Shown piece by piece: positions 9,559 to 19,626 of a stretch of 64,000 bases of DNA. Both the position numbers and the translations under genes were made by a program. The stretch's first letter is position 1. Each line of letters starts with the position of its first letter. Source of the DNA: Chaetoderma sp. LZ-2023a (lineage: Eukaryota; Mollusca; Caudofoveata; Chaetodermatida; Chaetodermatidae). The notes below the pieces were generated by a model. The model did no database searches. It had not been told where the DNA came from and was given only the letters and a program-made list of their open reading frames with translations. The stretch is from positions 147,628,233-147,692,232 of the forward strand of contig CM067359.1 in assembly GCA_034401795.1 (NCBI GenBank), given 5' to 3'.

Positions 9559-11424
9559 AATTGACTTGCTTGGCCGTTTTACAGTACTACTAACAGCGAA
9601 CAGTATTCGCTTACAGGCAGATATGTAATTCAGATACAATTTCCCGAACAATGCAATTCACAATACACAGCTGGGCACTGCTTTTGAAATGGTTAGGCAA
9701 TGCAAAATAGGTTACCTCGATTTCACTGACGTAAAAGAAATAATGTTTACTGGCACCCTTTACAGATGGAATCCATTTATCTCAATTCAAGACAGTCATT
9801 CAAGAAACTTTTCATATTTTTTTAATAATTCTGACTGAAAGTCATTACTTACTTTGGCAGCAATGGCCTCCAGTCAAAATAATTTGAAAATATTCAGTAT
9901 AATTTTCGGTATCTCGTTGACTAGTTAAAACAGATAATGTACTATAAATAGTACTAAATACATGTAAATTGACTACCTATGGATTGATTACCTGTCCACC
10001 ATTGGATTTTTGCAATCAAGTAACCGCCGGGAAATGTTAGAATCGCGCTAGAATGTATGAATACAGTTAACAAAATGGATGGATTGCTTTGCTCTGGAAA
10101 TTTGGGCAATGCTTTTGATCCGTTAATGATTTTCACTAAATACTTCATGTAATATCACGCTGTCTGACATTTTAAGGCTGAGCTTATCGTTAGAAACTAA
10201 TTTATTTTATACACGCCCTTATTTGAAGACGTCAAATTATACCATTTGTTAACCACAGAGCCGGATCAAGCCTTTTTTGGCCTAGGCTAAACTCCTTCGA
10301 ACTGTTGCCAAAGTTGCTAATTCAACACTAGAATTTGTTCAAGAAAAGTTTCGATTTTCTCGTAGAAAATGTCTATTTGCAAACGAAAAAAGATTATTTT
10401 TGAAAACTTATCACTGGAATGACTTGCTCAATTATCGACTTTTTCAAAAACAGTCTTCTCTTGGTTTGCAAATGGACATTTCTCAACCCTACTGTAGAAG
10501 CCGTTTTGGCTGCTATGTGTGTTAAAGGGTTAACTGTCTAAAATACCAATAAGGCTGCATTAAATATTTTGTTAAATAAAATGTTATCCTTCAAGTGCCG
10601 GGCCCCCAGACATATTGGGCCTCTAGATTGCAGCCTAGTCAGCCTAATTGCTTAAGAAATATTAGCTCATTCATATTGAAAACGGCCTTGAATCATAATT
10701 TCTTTAAAAATGTGTAATTTATAGCTCAATTTCAAACCCGTCATAGAGGCAAGCTAATGCATATTTTGAAAATTGCTTGACTGGAAACAACGACTTACAT
10801 GTAAACTAATTTCAAATATCTTACGTCGCATGAAATGTGTCATGGCTATTGTTTGAATGATGGCATTGAAAGTGCTAAGAGCTACTGATCCTTCTTATCT
10901 GAAAACTTCAGGAATGAAAATTCATTGAGAAACCTGTCTATTGTGACCACTTTAATGGCACCAAAAGAAAAATGTTCGTTGAATATGGTCAATTAATTAA
11001 TACCGTTAGTGGCGTTTCACATCACAAAAAGTTGGGTCGAAGGCACTTGGTCTTACAATCATCGTGTTAAAGAGGCACCAGTTTCTGGTCCAATTAGTAT
11101 GTGGTCGTTATAGACAGGTTTGCCAGTGACTACAGCCGAAAATTGTAGGCAAAGGTGTAATCAAAACCCGTTTTCAGCCATTTCCCAAATGAGAGCATAA
11201 GCTGATGTTGTATATTTTGAATTTAATTTAACTTAAAATCGTATGGATATCTGGTCTGCATTGTTGAAAGGGTTAGGGGTATTTGATCCCTCTCATTCGA
11301 AAACGCCCGAACTGAAACTTTTTTTTAAATGATTTTCGTTTCAAATACATTGTATGTGACAAGTTTGTTCAATATTCTCTCTTGTATGTAAAGCTGTAAT
11401 TAAAACCCCTTGAGCTTTGGTGTC
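9559..11424. other. 3' non-coding part of the TIR element
   Basis: No coding region seen. Holds a degraded hairpin fragment of the MITE type (9825-9902), an AATAAA hexamer at about 10575 that could serve the upstream gene, and the nested TTAA-type MITE at 10317-10530. 11300-11424 has extra partial copies of the TIR sub-repeat (repeated AATGATTTTCGTTTCAAATA). Confidence 0.5.
10317..10530 (-). mobile_element. piggyBac-like (TTAA) MITE with foldback core
   Basis: Minus-strand copy: TTAACCCTTTAACACACATAG at the right end, GAGAAATGTCCATTTGCAAAC, and a central inverted repeat around CATTCCAGTGATAAGTTTTC. Same family as 15575-15812, 39140-39290, 45711-45915, 48466-48668 and 56946-57156. Confidence 0.7.
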
Positions 11425-11963
11425 TTAAGAATGATTTTCGTTTCAAATACATTGTATGCGACAAGCATGGCTAAAACTTGTAAAATTGTCCTTGTACGCG
11501 AAAGTGTAATTGGAACCCGTCTTAGAGCCCTTAAGAGCTATACCACCCTTCTTATCTTAAAACGCCAGGAGAAAACATTTCTTTAGAATGATTTTCGTTT
11601 CTATTGCAATGTATATGTTAAGTATAACCAAAAATTTTTCTTGTACGCGAAAGTGAAATTGAAACCCTTTGGGAGCCCCTAAAAGGGTCCTTCTTAAATG
11701 AAAACGCCAGGAAATATCATTTCTTAAGTTGCAGATTTTTAAACACTGATAGTGTAAGTTTTTCTAAAATGATTTTCAGCGATGTACGCCAAAGTGCAAT
11801 TGAAAGTGATTTTGGGGGAACTTTGGGGGTACATACCCCTTAACGCCAGGAATGCGACACTTAAGAAATTGATTTTCTTTGTTGTACCGCCAATGCTTAT
11901 AGATAGCAATCGCCAAACCTTTTGTACGCAGCACTGTAATTGAACTCGAACTGGCTCCCTAAC
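11425..11963 (-). repeat. right terminal inverted repeat
   Basis: Reverse complement of 3071-3605, with the same order of CCTGGCGTT and TTCGCGTAC sub-repeats. Differences by eye are mostly single bases plus a few short indels. Confidence 0.9.
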
Positions 11964-12094
11964 TATAGTGCCATTTTATTGGCCACAACCAGCATTACCA
12001 GTTTCAGAGGAATATCGAATGAAAACATGTAAACTACAGATATCCAAATTCATCTGTTCATCGATTTTCGGCCAATGGATGAATCCGATATGTC

Positions 12095-12705
12095 GATCAG
12101 GTATATGACGTCATAATCAACTACGGCACACGCATGCTGATGTCAAAATCAGAATTGACAGCGAATACTACGTCATGGAGCTGGAATAGTCCAGCCAGTC
12201 AAATTAGTTTCAAAAGATGCAGCAGTTTACCTGTATAGTTACCTTGATATTTGAATATGGAGTATTCAGGGTTCGATCGATACCAACACTGGCAAAGCGT
12301 GGACGGAGCATAGCTATAAATGGGCGGGAGCATAGCTATAAATGGGCTGGAGCATAGCTATGAATGGGCTGGAGCATAGCTATGAATGGGCTGGAGCATA
12401 GCTATGAATGGGCTGGAGCATAGCTATAAATGGGCTGGAGCATAGCTATGAATGGGCTGGAGCATAGCTATGAATGGGCTGGAGCATAGCTATGAATGGG
12501 CTGGAGCATAGCTATGAATGGGCTGGAGCATAGCTATGAATGGGCTTGAGCATAGCTATGAATGGGCTGGAGCATAGCTATAAATGGGCTGGAGCATAGC
12601 TATTAATGGGTGGGAGCATAGCTATGAATGGGCTGGAGCATAGCTATAAATGGGCTGGAGCATAGCTATGAATGGGTGGGAGCATAGCTAGAAATAGATC
12701 GCTCT
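12095..12705 (-). mobile_element. MITE whose GC-rich end has expanded into a minisatellite
   Basis: Reverse copy with CRE site at 12106, the right hairpin half (CCAGTCAAATTAGTTTCAAA, about 12195), the GATCGATACCAACAC segment, and then the 22-bp array that replaces the normal GC-rich end. Confidence 0.7.
12296..12697. repeat. 22-bp minisatellite (about 18 units)
   Basis: Unit GGAGCATAGCTATGAATGGGCT, repeated about 18 times with few substitutions (ATGAATG/ATAAATG). It matches the two-unit GGGCGGGGCATAGCTAGAAATG motif at the end of the surrounding MITE family. Confidence 0.95.
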
Positions 12706-13229
12706 ATTGAGTAAACATAATCTAGTACAGTCCCTCGTAAATAAGGATCACTTCACTGAGACGGAAAAACAAGGGAGTTAATTAGTATATGTTCAAACAT
12801 TCAAGGTAGATAACTCGTATTAGTCTATACATAATATGCTTAATATTCTACCCAACCTCGTTGACGGATACGGGCTGCAGGGTGGGACGTGGGCATTAGA
12901 AATAGGCGTCAATCGGATGTACGTGCCCGTTTCCGGAGTACAATGTCAAACTCAATTGCGTGCATTAATACAGCTTGTCTGTGATTGAAATCTGTCAGTA
13001 GGCAATAGTTGCAAGAGTTAACTCCCCTAAAAGAAATTACGGAGTAAAGCTGCACGGAATGGTACTGCATTGATAGAGTATGGGAAATTAGTTCTTGTGA
13101 TTGCGTTTAAACGAAGTCTGCTTTCACTCACAATGTTGAACTCGGCGGCGGAAGCGGCGGTAACAGTGTTATTGATGGCAGTGGTTGTGGTGGTGGTGCT
13201 GCACGTGCTGGTGGTGGCGGTGCTGCTGG

Positions 13230-13243
13230 TACCGGTGGTTGTT

Positions 13244-13304
<61 letters not shown>

Positions 13305-13460
13305 CGGTAGCAGTAGGAGTAGCAGCAGCAAAAGAAGATGAAGAATAAGAAAAAAAAAAAGTAAAGGAAGAAGAATCATCATCATCATCATCATCATCAT
13401 CAGCAACAGCAGAACAAGCAGCAGGGGAGCAGGGGTAGCAGCAGCAGCAGAAGCAGGAGT
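13230..13460. repeat. GTA, ATC and AGC microsatellite cluster
   Basis: (GTA)n at about 13249-13320, an AAG-rich tract, (ATC)n at 13375-13402 and AGC-rich sequence to 13460. It lies in the intron just after the CDF exon's donor (minus strand). Confidence 0.95.
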
Positions 13461-13484
13461 GAATCCTCTAACTTTTATAACAAC

Positions 13485-13641
13485 CTTGTGGATATACATA
13501 TGGATTCCGTTTCTTGACAGCGCGTGATGTCCACCAAATGACTACGCCGGACACCAGGTCCATAGCACTGTCCAAGAGACTGGAGATTATAGAGATAGAC
13601 CCAGATAGTGCCACAGCAACGGCCTTTGCGATCAATAATAG
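13485..13641 (-). CDS. CDF metal transporter exon: TM1 end, TM2 and DxxxD site
   Basis: Minus-strand exon of 157 bp. The acceptor TTAACCTTAATGTTTTCAG ends at 13642; the donor at 13484 is GTTGTT, which is weak. It reads LLLIAKAVAVALSGSISI, then ISSLLDSAMDLVSGVVIWW and TSRAVKKRNPYVYPQ. Members of the cation diffusion facilitator family (SLC30, plant MTP) exchange divalent metal for protons; the DSAMD motif in TM2 supplies two aspartates of the transport site, and the SGS..I..SL.DS pattern with NPY.YP.G resembles the MTP/Mn-CDF branch more than the ZnT branch. The exon begins in phase 0, matching the end of 15942-16089, and ends in phase 1 within the expected Gly of PxGRTRLEP. Downstream exons were not found and should lie left of the window. 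Confidence 0.9.
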
Positions 13642-13679
13642 CTGAAAACATTAAGGTTAACATGCTGATTGGTATATCG

Positions 13680-13747
13680 GTTGTTGTTGTTGTGGTTGGT
13701 TGGTTGGTTGCTGCTGTTGTTATCGTTGTTGTCGTAGTTGTTGCACC

Positions 13748-13800
<53 letters not shown>

Positions 13801-13912
13801 CCGTAGTTGTTGTTGTTGTTGTTGTTGTTGTTATTTTCATCGACGTTGCTGTTGTTATCGTCGTCGGCATCGTTGTTGTCATTGTCTTCGTCGTCGTCGT
13901 TGTATATGGATG
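13680..13912. repeat. GTT and GTA microsatellites next to the CDF exon
   Basis: (GTT)-rich 13680-13750, (AGT)n 13750-13803, (GTT)n 13806-13835, then GTC repeats. Predicted polyvaline or polythreonine frames here are artefacts. Confidence 0.95.
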
Positions 13913-14261
13913 TATATTAAATAACATGAGTGATAGTTACAGAAATAAGAAATGCTTTTCCATGGAAACTACATTTTCCAAAAGCAAGACAAACGAAATG
14001 TTTTTGATATAAATGAATTATTCAGGAAGTAGCTTCAGACGTGTTTATAAATGTATGTACCATCAAGGAGTGGTCACTAAAGACAGGTGGTTGCTTAATC
14101 CAACACGTCCGACCATATTACTAACAACTAATCCTCAAGTAACAACAGCGATGATCATACAGCTTCCACTTAGAGGAATGTAAAATTTGACATCATGCAT
14201 AGTTAATGGACCCGACAAGCGGGGTTTCTCTCATTACAGTTTTTTCCCCTATTCCATCATA

Positions 14262-14572
14262 AAGGGATACGTTTCTAGGTATGCCCCGCCCATTTCTAGC
14301 TAATCTCCGCCCACCATTTCCTCGTGTTGTGATCCAGAATCCCAATATCAAGGTAACTATACAGGTAAGCAGTTGAATATCAAATTATTTTCAAAAGATT
14401 CACCAGAATGTTTATCAAATAGTAAATAAATACAATTCGTACACTTGACGGACTATTTCAGCAACGAGACGGAGTATTTCTGCCAATTATGATTGTGAAG
14501 TCAGCTTGCATGTGACGCAATTGATTATGACGTCATATATTTGAGCAACAAATCGGATTTATCCATTGCTTC
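14262..14572 (+). mobile_element. diverged AT-TSD MITE
   Basis: GC-rich end TATGCCCCGCCCATTTC, GAATCCCAATATCAAGG, a decayed hairpin at 14375-14415, the ATTCGTACACTTGACGGAC segment, and CRE octamer at 14528. The outer ends are degraded. Confidence 0.7.
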
Positions 14573-14640
14573 TTATGGCTTCATCATTTATTGTTTTTAT
14601 TTAACAATGGCTTAAAACCCTTTATACATTTTACATCAGG

Positions 14641-14720
14641 TGAATATTTTGAAACTAATTTTACTGGAAGCTGTTGTAGCAACATATTCCAGTCAAATTA
14701 GTTTCAAAGTATCCAACAGC
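14641..14720. repeat. isolated MITE hairpin core
   Basis: TGAATATTTTGAAACTAATT, then loop, then CAGTCAAATTAGTTTCAAAG: a free-standing copy of the hairpin without the MITE arms. Confidence 0.75.
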
Positions 14721-14827
14721 CGTTCTGTATGGGAGAACGGAATAGTTGGGGTAATCTTCACAAAAGATCATCCCCAAACATAACAAGTTGAGCATAGGAA
14801 GTGAAAATTTTCATCCCGGTAAAGACG

Positions 14828-15090
14828 TGTAGGATGACGTCATAATCAATTACGATGATGACGGACTAAGTGGTGTTGTATGAATTTACTAATTAATAAA
14901 TATGCTGTTGAATATTTTGAAACAAAACTGACTGGGCGCTTATTAGTTTCAAAATATTCAACAGATTACCTGTATAGTTTTCTGGTAATTGATAGTCGGG
15001 GAGTGCAGGGATCGATCGATCTTAACACGGGCGAAGTGTGGGTGGAGCTTAGCTAGAGATTGGCGGAATATAGCTAAAATTTGATTCCTT
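14828..15090 (-). mobile_element. AT-TSD MITE with trimmed hairpin
   Basis: CRE site 14834, hairpin 14908-14962 with almost no loop, then GATCGATCGATCTTAACACG and the GC-rich end GTGGGTGGAGCTTAGC. Confidence 0.75.
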
Positions 15091-15574
15091 CATTTTGAAC
15101 GCAATATAAGAAATGCTCCTTTGGCAGCAATGGTTCCAATCAACTGACCTCCGAAATATTCAAAATTAGGCTACGTTTTCTCGTTTGTAGACATTCTAAT
15201 TTATCTCCGAGGTATACTGTAGTACGGAATTGTAAAGGTCCTACAAAATCCGAAACATACCATATTGTGGGGATAACTTGGAAAAGCTGTTGGCTACTTC
15301 CGGGAAGATTCAAATTTGCTTAATTCCACATGGCCAAAATCTGCATTGAAACCGCAAAAACAGATAAGTGTATACTTCATACCTATCTATGAGACTGGTA
15401 GATGCCGCGATATTTATAACATGATATTTAAGAATGATTACTTTTGCTATCATCCATTCACATATTTCGGAACATGTGCGATTTGGGTAATATCACAGCC
15501 ATCCCGATGTTTGAATCACCCCGCTCTCCCCTATAGGTGTCTGGAAATTGAAACACTGAAGTTTCAAGGGTTAA

Positions 15575-15812
15575 CCATTTCACGACAAATCCTGTCAAAA
15601 CAGCCCTCTGCAGTGGTCTTGAGGAATTCCCATTTGCAGGCCAAGACATGGCAATTAAAATGGTATAAATTTACTACTGGAATGACTGGCTCGATAACAG
15701 AGCCAGTCATTCCAATTGTACATTTTCAAAAAAGGTCTCCTCTTGGCCTGCAAATGGAGACTCAAGAAACAAATATTTCGATACAAAATTTAGCCATTAA
15801 ATGGTTAAAGGG
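15575..15812 (+). mobile_element. piggyBac-like (TTAA) MITE
   Basis: Flanked by TTAA at 15571-15574 and 15813-15816; right end AAAGGG. The core is a long palindrome around GAATGACTGGCTCGATAACAG (about 15680-15715) with outer arms CCATTTGCAGGCCAAGA and TCTTGGCCTGCAAATGG. TTAA duplication plus CCC-type ends match piggyBac habits. Confidence 0.75.
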
Positions 15813-15841
15813 TTAACATACAGATGAATCTAGAAGTACGT

Positions 15842-15935
15842 CGCTACCTAAGACTCATAATGCATGACTGACTTTGTGTGAACGTGCGTGTGCGCGTGCG
15901 GTATGGCGCGCGTGCGTGCGTGCGTGTGTGACGTT
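15842..15935. repeat. GTGC/GTGT-rich tract by a splice donor
   Basis: GTGCGTGCGTGCGTGTGTG-type tract immediately downstream (minus sense) of the CDF exon 15942-16089. Confidence 0.8.
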
Positions 15936-15941
15936 ACGCAC

Positions 15942-16089
15942 TATGTTGATCAGAAATGTGATCTTAGCTACTCTGGATGCCAACTTTCGTAATTTTTCTA
16001 TTGCCCTCGTATTCTCCATGACGTCATCAATTTCCAACTGTAGTTCCTCATATTGCGTGATCAACTCATCTTGCTGCTTGTAATACGAT
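15942..16089 (-). CDS. CDF metal transporter exon: N-terminal helix into TM1
   Basis: Minus-strand exon of 148 bp between acceptor ATTATTATTCACAG (ends 16090) and donor GTGCGT (15941). It completes an Arg codon with the previous exon, then reads SYYKQQDELITQYEELQLEI, DDVMENTRAIEKLRKLASRV and AKITFLINI. The RxYYKxQ(D/E)xL stretch just before TM1 is characteristic of the MTP/Mn-type CDF proteins. It ends in phase 0, joining directly to LLLIAKAV of exon 13485-13641. The acceptor's pyrimidine tract is the neighbouring ATT microsatellite. A TGACGTCA octamer at 16018 is here part of the coding sequence (codons for DDV), so not a MITE site. Confidence 0.85.
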
Positions 16090-16092
16090 CTG

Positions 16093-16095
<3 letters not shown>

Positions 16096-16158
<63 letters not shown>
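16096..16158. repeat. (AAT)n microsatellite abutting a splice acceptor
   Basis: About 21 AAT units ending at the MITE-type fragment CGGTCAAATTAGTTTCGC (16159). On the minus strand it forms the T-rich tract of the acceptor at 16090. Confidence 0.95.
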
Positions 16159-16245
16159 CGGTCAAATTAGTTTCGCAATATTCAAGAACCTACCTGTATA
16201 GTTACCTTGAAAATGAAATTATGAGAATTCAGGGTTCAAAGAGTA
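16159..16245 (-). repeat. fragment of a MITE hairpin and arm
   Basis: Right hairpin half GTCAAATTAGTTTCGCAATA and the following CCTACCTGTATAGTTACC arm; no ends. CRE octamers at 16371 and 16580 suggest further decayed arms. Confidence 0.55.
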
Positions 16246-16786
16246 GGCGATATATACATGTTCATATATTCCTCCAGGGTTGGGCGTTCCAATAATCGCA
16301 AAAATACGTCATATATTAAAAGGAAAATACAAACAGAAAGACGTCATCACACGAATGATTGTTGTGGTATGACGTCACTGCGTGAATAATATTTTGCTGT
16401 TGGTCATTGAAAGTTTACAACAGCTCATTCATCAAGAGAAATTCTAGCATTTGATAAACTGGAGCTTGAATCTGAGCTGATGGCCAGCTTCGTAACTTGA
16501 CGCCAGTGTCGTATATTAGTTTCGCCTACTCTGAAAATACGGGTGGTGCCATCTCAATCCACGTGCTTACCGATTCACACGATGACGTCATAGTGTGAAT
16601 TTTATAGCGTCTTGACAGAAATTTTAAGTGAGTTTGTGAAAATTTGTCAAATCATTTTTAATTAATAAAACATGATAGAAACTTAATTTTATTGAAATCC
16701 AATTCCCGTTTGTGATCTCCTTTAAGGAATAAAATTCATTGTATCACGCGCGCTGAACTGAAATAGGGAAACGTTGCAATAGTTAC

Positions 16787-16892
16787 CGTAACCGCTTCGG
16801 AAGCTTCTTTCTGTCGGCTCCAATCGTCTTCTTAGCCGTGAAGTTGTCCAGAGATAGCTTCCACCCATGTCCGTCTTTGTCATCAAGGTCCT
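16787..16892 (-). CDS. CDF metal transporter exon: cytosolic N-terminus
   Basis: Minus-strand exon of 106 bp. Acceptor tract TTCTGTCTTTGTGTGTTACAG-like (AG at 16894-16893); donor GTAACT at 16786. With one base from the previous exon it reads EDLDDKDGHGWKLSLDNFTA then KKTIGADRKKLPKRL and two bases of an Arg codon completed by exon 15942-16089. W-x-L-x-(L/M)-x-x-F followed by a basic run and KYY/SYYK is the usual layout ahead of TM1 in MTP-type CDFs. The upstream MITE end lies 22 bp from this exon. Confidence 0.75.
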
Positions 16893-16914
16893 CTGTAACA
16901 CACAAAGACAGAAT

Positions 16915-17520
16915 GGACCACCCGCACCAAGCTGTTGAATATTATGTAACTAATTTGACTGCGTACTGTTGCTGCTTATGGCAGCAACAGCGCCCACTCA
17001 AATTAGTTTCAAAATACTCAACAGCACGTTTATTAAATACTAGAAATACAATTCGTACAACACTGCTTAGTCCGTCATCAATAGACCAGTTTTAGCTATT
17101 TCCCGCGCACATCTAGCTAAGCTCCGCTCACACCTCGCAGCGTTGGGATTGATCGCTCCCCGAATGCCCTGACTATCAATTTCCTGAAAACTATACAGGT
17201 ATGTAGTTGAACATGTTGTAACTAATTTGACTGGGCGCTGTTGCTGCGCAGCGCGTAGCCCGTCTTCAAATATGCGTTCGTGACGTACTTACTGACGTCA
17301 TTCATGATGCCATATTGACGTCAGTGATTGTGATGTCATTCTACACGTCACGTAGTTGATTATGACGTCATATGGTGGATGGATGCAGTGGAAATGCCCA
17401 TTAAGCGTTCGTGCCGAACTTAGCTACGTCATTCATGACGTATTTGATTTTGACGTCATCCTACATTTCACGTAGTTGATTATGACATCATGCGATTGAT
17501 GCTTACAACTTGAATTCTCC
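16915..17520 (+). mobile_element. AT-TSD MITE carrying a second MITE inside it
   Basis: Outer copy begins GGACC at 16915 (after AAT) and ends CTCC at 17520 (before ATT); its GC-rich arm is deleted, leaving hairpin 16930-17025 and, after the nested copy, the CRE arm. Split at ATCAAT / ATTAAGCG, which rejoins as ATCAATTAAGCG. Confidence 0.85.
17083..17399 (+). mobile_element. nested AT-TSD MITE
   Basis: Copy inserted into 16915-17520 with AT duplicated at 17081-17082 and 17400-17401. Ends AGACCAG... and ...GGAAATGCCC; right half of the hairpin mostly lost at about 17250; three perfect CRE octamers (17291, 17317, 17362). Confidence 0.85.
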
Positions 17521-17696
17521 ATTCTTTAGGTGGTTCCCGTTGGCCGTGACACTCGAGATGCATTGAAAACAATGTGTATCTAGACTTGCCAGAGAACAGA
17601 GTTGATGATAAGGTGCATGTGGACTGATCAAAGGATCAGCAGGTAAGTTCTCATTGAGGCAAAGCAGTAACACTCATGGATCTCTCCTACCTAGTG

Positions 17697-18039
17697 TATT
17701 CATCTATCATATGACGTCATAATCGACTACGCGACGTGTAGAATGGCATCTTAATGAATGACGTCACAAACGCATATTTGAATACGGACTATGCGTTGTT
17801 GTACTTTACTATTTAATAAATATTCTGTTGAATATTTTGAAACTAATTTGACTGGGCGCTGATGCTGCCATAGACAGCAACAGCACCCAGTCAAATTAGT
17901 TACAAAATATGCATCGGCGTACCAGATTTTTCAGGAAATTGATAGCCAGGGCATTCGGGGATCGATCAATCCCAACACGGAGAAGTGTGGCTGGAGCTTA
18001 ATTAGAGGTGGGCGGGGCATAGCTAAAATGGAAAGGTCC
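17697..18039 (-). mobile_element. AT-TSD MITE, near full length
   Basis: CRE sites at 17710 and 17758, hairpin at 17825-17915, then GATCGATCAATCCCAACACG and ends GCTAAAATGGAAAGGTCC. Confidence 0.85.
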
Positions 18040-18239
18040 TTTCTGCACAATCTTCGCACCATGACATGCATAACTGATTTCATTTACATTCAGTGACGAT
18101 ATAGCAACTCTGCAATTTTTAATTACCACCGTTTGGCGCCAGTAACATTATTTCTGTTTGCCAAGGAATGTAATTAATGACATCGTTTGAAGTGTGCGTC
18201 TACCTGTATACATATAAATAGGTCAATTTGCTGGAATGG

Positions 18240-18700
18240 ATTAATCCAATCTGTCGATCAAACATATGACGTCATACTCAATTACGCCACATATAGACTG
18301 ACATCAGAATCGTAAAGTTACAGAAATACTCCGTCGTGAAGCTGGAATAGTCCGTAAAGTACACGAATTGTATGTCTTAGATGGAATTTCTATTTAATAA
18401 ACATTTTGCCCCAATTTTTGGAACTAATGGGCGCGGTTGCTGCATAAAACTTTTTAAATTATTTGACCACAGGCTGTTTCCGCCATTGACAACAACAGCT
18501 CACAGTCGGATTAGTTTCAAATTATTCAACAGACTGATTATTACATTGTAAGTCCATCAACAACATATAATTTGTACACTAGTGACGGACTTTTCTGGGG
18601 TTTTCTGCTTGCGGAGATATACATTATTTTGATTGTGATGTTAACTATCTATTGACGTAACTGGTGTCGTCATACACGTGTGTGCAGATACGTCTATGTA
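18240..18700. mobile_element. chimeric MITE with a CRE arm on both sides
   Basis: Left side is a reversed CRE arm (TGACGTCA at 18266); the core is a degraded hairpin (18420-18530); right side is a forward arm (TTTGTACACTAGTGACGGAC, then ATTGACGTAA). The GC-rich end is absent. Confidence 0.55.
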
Positions 18701-19227
18701 TCCCATGGGAGAGACATACCCTGTCGTCTGGACCACATTACGCCATTGGTTTATGTACTGCAGATAACCCTGTCTTGATAGAATCCCTCCATGTCGTACC
18801 ATTTGGTTTAGCTACTCTTGACTTTGGCTGGTTGTAGAGGTTCTCCAACAGGTTCCATAAGTTCTCTACAATGCCGAAATGGTGGATTTTGTGGAGGCGA
18901 GCCGGTGTCCACAGCACGTCGAACGAATTTTCTGCATCGAGCGAAACTAAAAACAGTTCTTTTCGTTTTTCCTTTGCTTCCAAACTGGCCTCTGTTACCA
19001 AGCTCTCATCAGCCATACTTTTTCAATGGTCTTCTCCATTACTGTCAGAACTGTGACGCCACGGTAGTTACCATGGCTCCGTGATGCTTTTTCTTTTTCA
19101 GAATTTGCGTTATCCACCCTTCCTTTATTATATCCGGAACTGGGGTTGTCTTAAAGATCATGTTCACCAGTTCTGTGGTGTATTCAAGAACTTGGTCAGC
19201 AGCTCTCTGCACGTGCTCTACTGTAAT

Positions 19228-19626
19228 GGATCTTTCCAGTTTTAGCTATGCCCTGCCCATCTCTATCTAAGCCCCACCCACACCTCGTCCGTGTTGGGAT
19301 CGACCGATCTTTAAACTCCCTGACTATCAACTTCCAGAAAACTATACAGGTAAGATGATAAATATTTTAAAACTAATTTGACTAGACGCTGTTGCTGCCT
19401 GCGGCAGCAACAGCGTCTAGTCAAATTAGATTCAAAATTTTAAACAATATGTTTATTAAATCGTAATGACATACATTTCGTACAATGTGTCGGACTATTA
19501 AGCGCTAAAGACGGTCTATATCGAGTCATTCATGACGTCATAATTATGACGTCATATTACACGCCGCGTAGTTTATTATGACGTCATATGATGTCATATG
19601 ATGGATTAATAAACTTGGAAAGGTCC
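19228..19626 (+). mobile_element. AT-TSD MITE in the LINE reverse transcriptase
   Basis: Nearly complete copy with a clean hairpin (19355-19445) and CREs at 19529, 19544 and 19577. Flanks AT at 19226-19227 and 19627-19628. Removing it with one AT restores the LINE reading ADVMGITVEHVQ, so the insertion site is known exactly. Confidence 0.95.

Larger units (their letters stand above)
3071..11963 (+). mobile_element. 8.9-kb TIR element encoding a zinc-finger/FEN1-like nuclease
   Basis: The block 3071-3605 reappears as reverse complement at about 11425-11963, about 95% identical by eye over the best 300 bp. That gives an element of 8,893 bp with about 530-bp TIRs. Both tips (GATGGAGAGCC and GTTAGGGAGCC) are preceded by TA, consistent with a TA target duplication at 3069-3070 and 11964-11965. 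One plus-strand gene lies inside (exon 1 at 3940, last codon at 9558). No recognisable DDE, tyrosine or serine recombinase, Rep/helicase or reverse transcriptase was seen. Later insertions sit inside: a palindromic MITE at 4086-4335, a retroelement tail near 4820, and a piggyBac-like MITE at 10317-10530. That this is an autonomous transposon is inference from TIRs plus gene content. Confidence 0.8.

Noticed and set aside
3071-11963. Element as a Polinton/Maverick or a virus-derived insertion
   Set aside because: No DNA polymerase B, packaging ATPase, capsid or integrase frames were seen, and it is too short.
12296-12697. CRISPR-like array
   Set aside because: Head-to-tail 22-bp units with no spacers; a eukaryotic minisatellite.
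13070-13927. Long polyvaline/polythreonine reading frames
   Set aside because: They are translations of GTA/GTT microsatellites around a real 157-bp exon; no protein is implied.
15316-15816. 166-codon frame
   Set aside because: Overlaps a palindromic TTAA-type MITE, has no domain and no splice support.
18738-19016. Independent 92-codon gene
   Set aside because: It is the palm part of the LINE reverse transcriptase (SLDAENSFDVLW).
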